Shown: piece after piece, positions 62,178 to 64,000 of the stretch | Layout: each line of letters opens with the position of its first letter | Position numbering within the stretch: the first letter of the stretch is position 1 | Source of the DNA: Thermoanaerobacterium sp. RBIITD | GTDB lineage: Bacteria; Bacillota; Thermoanaerobacteria; Thermoanaerobacterales; Thermoanaerobacteraceae | Assembly: GCF_900205865.1 (NCBI RefSeq) | Contig: NZ_LT906662.1 | Coordinates: 2,121,411 to 2,185,410, forward strand | Direction: 5' to 3' | DNA length: 64,000 bases | Made by a program: the position numbers and the translations under genes | The notes under the pieces: generated by a model | Told to the model about the DNA's origin: nothing | The model's input: only the letters and a program-made list of their open reading frames with translations | The model's database searches: none

Positions 62178-64000
62178 ATGAGTTTGTTAATGCAACTGCT
62201 GGAAAAAACTTTGCTGCAAATGCTTTCTAACTCTGTATGGTGTGTTACTGAAAGGATAAATTCCCGAGTAACAAAGTTTGTAAATTCAATTACACGAGCG
62301 TCAAAGCCACTATTTGAGCTTTTATATCCGCAAAGAACTGCTGTATTAGAACAGGGATTGCTTAATCCTGCTCATAAGGCTGTTGTTGTGGATATGCCAA
62401 CTTCAAGTGGAAAAACATTAATTGCAGAATTCAGGATATTACAGGCGTTAAATCAGTTTGCAGAAGATGGTGGCTGGGTGGCATATGTTGTGCCTACTCG
62501 TGCTTTAGTCAACCAAATTACTGCAAGGCTTCGTAAAGATTTATGCCCCATTGGAATAAAGGTTGAAAAAATGAGCGGTGCAATTGAACTTGACTCCTTT
62601 GAAGAAACTATTATAACTGATAAAACGAATAAATTTGATTTGCTTGTAACAACCCCAGAAAAGCTCAATCTTTTAATACGGTATGGAATTGAAGAAAGAA
62701 TAAAAAGAAAACTTGTTCTTGCTGTTATTGATGAAGCCCATAATATAGCAGATAGGACAAGAGGTTTGGCGTTAGAACTACTAATGGCTAATATAAAAAA
62801 TGATTGTGAAAAGGCAAACTTTCTTCTCCTTACTCCATTTGTTCCTAATAGCGATGATATAGCTCGTTGGTTGGATCAAGACAGTCCAAAAGCGATAAGT
62901 ATTTCGTTGAATTGGAAGCCAAACGATAGGGTTATCGGTGTTATTTACCCAGAAGGATCAAAAAGGGATTGGAATACAGTTTTTGAAACGCTTTTAACCA
63001 GTAATGAACGGATTCAATTGGAAAAGAAAATTTCTCTTTCCAAGCAGGCTACTTTAGATATTACAAGAAGCAAATTGACCAAAGGCCTTTTGAGTGTTGC
63101 TGCTGCTAAAGCACTATCTAATAGAAAAGGTATACTAATAATTTGCCAAACACCTAATGATTGTTGGAAAGTAGCAGATAAGTTGTTCAATGAAACACAA
63201 GATTCAACAACAGATGAAGATATTGAATTGATTAAAAAGTTCGTTTCTTCAGAACTTGGTGCGGATTTTAAGCTGATTCACTTGCTTAATAGACGGATAG
63301 GGGTTCACCACTCGGGATTACCTGATGAAATCAGATACTTAATGGAATGGCTAATGGAAAAAGGTAAGTTAAATATTCTTGTTGCAACCACAACCATTGC
63401 ACAGGGGATCAACTTTCCGGTATCCGCTGTATTAATGACAACATATACCCAGAGAAACAAGGGTTTCACAGAAAAAATGTCGACAAGTGACTTTTGGAAT
63501 CTTGTTGGTAGGTCTGGAAGGACTGAACAGGCTTCTTTAGGGGTAGTAGGCATTGTAGTTGGTGCTGAAGAAAATAAAAAGAATGAAGAAATATTAGCAT
63601 TAAAACAGTATGTAAAACAAAATGCAGAAGCACTTGTGTCCAATCTTGTAAAAATGATAGAAAGTGTTGTACAACTTGGCAGTGAGCTGGATTTATCAAA
63701 CCTGGCTTATTTGCCTGAATGGTCGCAATTTTTGCAATATATTACGCATATGTTTAATCAGTGTTCTGAAATGGGTGAGTTTAATACCAAAGCAGAGTTG
63801 TTCCTTCGCAGAACATATGGTTATTCTCATTGTTCCCGTGAAAAGCAAGCAGTTGTGCTGGAAGCAGTTAAGAGATACGGACAAAAACTTAATAGAGATA
63901 AAGGTCTTGCGAAACTTTCTGACTCAACAGGTTTTTCATTTGAGACTATTAAGGCAACTATTGCAAAAGCTAACGCTCTTGGAATTGACCATACTGTTTG
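62178..64000 (+). CDS. DEAH-box helicase (Ski2/HamB-like), 3' end outside window
   Basis: At least 607 codons, open to the window edge. Motif I DMPTSSGKT (residues 72-80), Ib TTPEKLNLL, II VIDEAH with D185-E186-A187-H188, then GVHHSGLP, TTTIAQGINFP and VI NLVGRSGRTEQA. This is a superfamily 2 DEAH helicase with Ski2/Hel308-like features; the C-terminal winged region begins near FLRRTYG. With the ExK protein upstream it forms a Hachiman-like nuclease-helicase set. No terminal domain visible. Confidence 0.85.
   Translation, partial: MSLLMQLLEKTLLQMLSNSVWCVTERINSRVTKFVNSITRASKPLFELLYPQRTAVLEQGLLNPAHKAVVVDMPTSSGKTLIAEFRILQALNQFAEDGGWVAYVVPTRALVNQITARLRKDLCPIGIKVEKMSGAIELDSFEETIITDKTNKFDLLVTTPEKLNLLIRYGIEERIKRKLVLAVIDEAHNIADRTRGLALELLMANIKNDCEKANFLLLTPFVPNSDDIARWLDQDSPKAISISLNWKPNDRVIGVIYPEGSKRDWNTVFETLLTSNERIQLEKKISLSKQATLDITRSKLTKGLLSVAAAKALSNRKGILIICQTPNDCWKVADKLFNETQDSTTDEDIELIKKFVSSELGADFKLIHLLNRRIGVHHSGLPDEIRYLMEWLMEKGKLNILVATTTIAQGINFPVSAVLMTTYTQRNKGFTEKMSTSDFWNLVGRSGRTEQASLGVVGIVVGAEENKKNEEILALKQYVKQNAEALVSNLVKMIESVVQLGSELDLSNLAYLPEWSQFLQYITHMFNQCSEMGEFNTKAELFLRRTYGYSHCSREKQAVVLEAVKRYGQKLNRDKGLAKLSDSTGFSFETIKATIAKANALGIDHTV

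Overview
The window is AT-rich DNA of a low-GC Bacillota, most likely a clostridial relative. Genes have strong GGAGG-type ribosome sites, and protein families (ImmA/IrrE, HxlR, NimA-like, LutC-like) are typical of that group. No rRNA, tRNA, CRISPR array or core housekeeping gene was seen. Almost everything is accessory: defence genes, resistance-type enzymes, insertion sequences and decaying genes.

Layout. 1-1080: a decayed Tn7-type target selector gene (TnsD/TniQ). 1327-6473: two coupled genes, a nitrilase-fold protein and an SMC/Rad50-like ATPase with two cysteine pairs, which look like a defence cassette. 6585-9113: two ~0.5 kb non-autonomous elements with Tn7-like ends, a truncated IS110 gene, a histidine phosphatase and a five-unit 20-bp array. 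9269-12910: cargo and relics (LysE exporter with a frameshift, four-helix-bundle protein, AbiEii-type toxin fragment). 12911-16331: an IS21-family element fused into a primase gene. 16513-22854: small cargo genes, a methyltransferase behind a leader-peptide/terminator region, and an HTH/ImmA-IrrE/PIN module broken by one stop codon. 22973-26905: relics of TnsA, IS21 and IS5 genes, a secreted protein, and a second IS21 copy with an internal deletion.

28337-46268 is the centrepiece: a co-directional run of 14 genes over 18 kb. It holds a type I-like DNA methyltransferase with two specificity subunits and no HsdR, a DUF2188 protein, a 1353-residue P-loop ATPase, a HerA-type ATPase beside a NurA-like protein, a possible PD-(D/E)XK protein, a Ser/Thr kinase with a repeat domain, and five proteins I do not recognise. 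In composition it resembles the methylation-associated defence system (MADS) and MADS-like systems. The methylase would mark self DNA, while the ATPases, nucleases and kinase would sense or destroy foreign DNA; that division of labour is inference.

46830-57157: DraG-like ADP-ribosylhydrolase, XRE plus ImmA/IrrE pair, Nudix, GNAT, AlkD, LUD, NimA-like, metallo-hydrolase and nucleotidyltransferase genes, several with a single frameshift or stop, interspersed with four short duplicated 3' gene ends. 57168-58405: a second TnsD relic, then the N-terminus of a DUF4297-like nuclease gene cut off at a transposon-end-like repeat. 58890-59792: a divergent HxlR regulator/flavoprotein pair around a palindrome. 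60628-64000: a three-gene cassette (ExK nuclease, unknown protein, DEAH helicase) that resembles Hachiman and runs off the window.

Overall this reads as a defence island built by repeated Tn7-like insertions, with selector relics near both ends, two families of transposon-end repeats and at least five defence-type modules.
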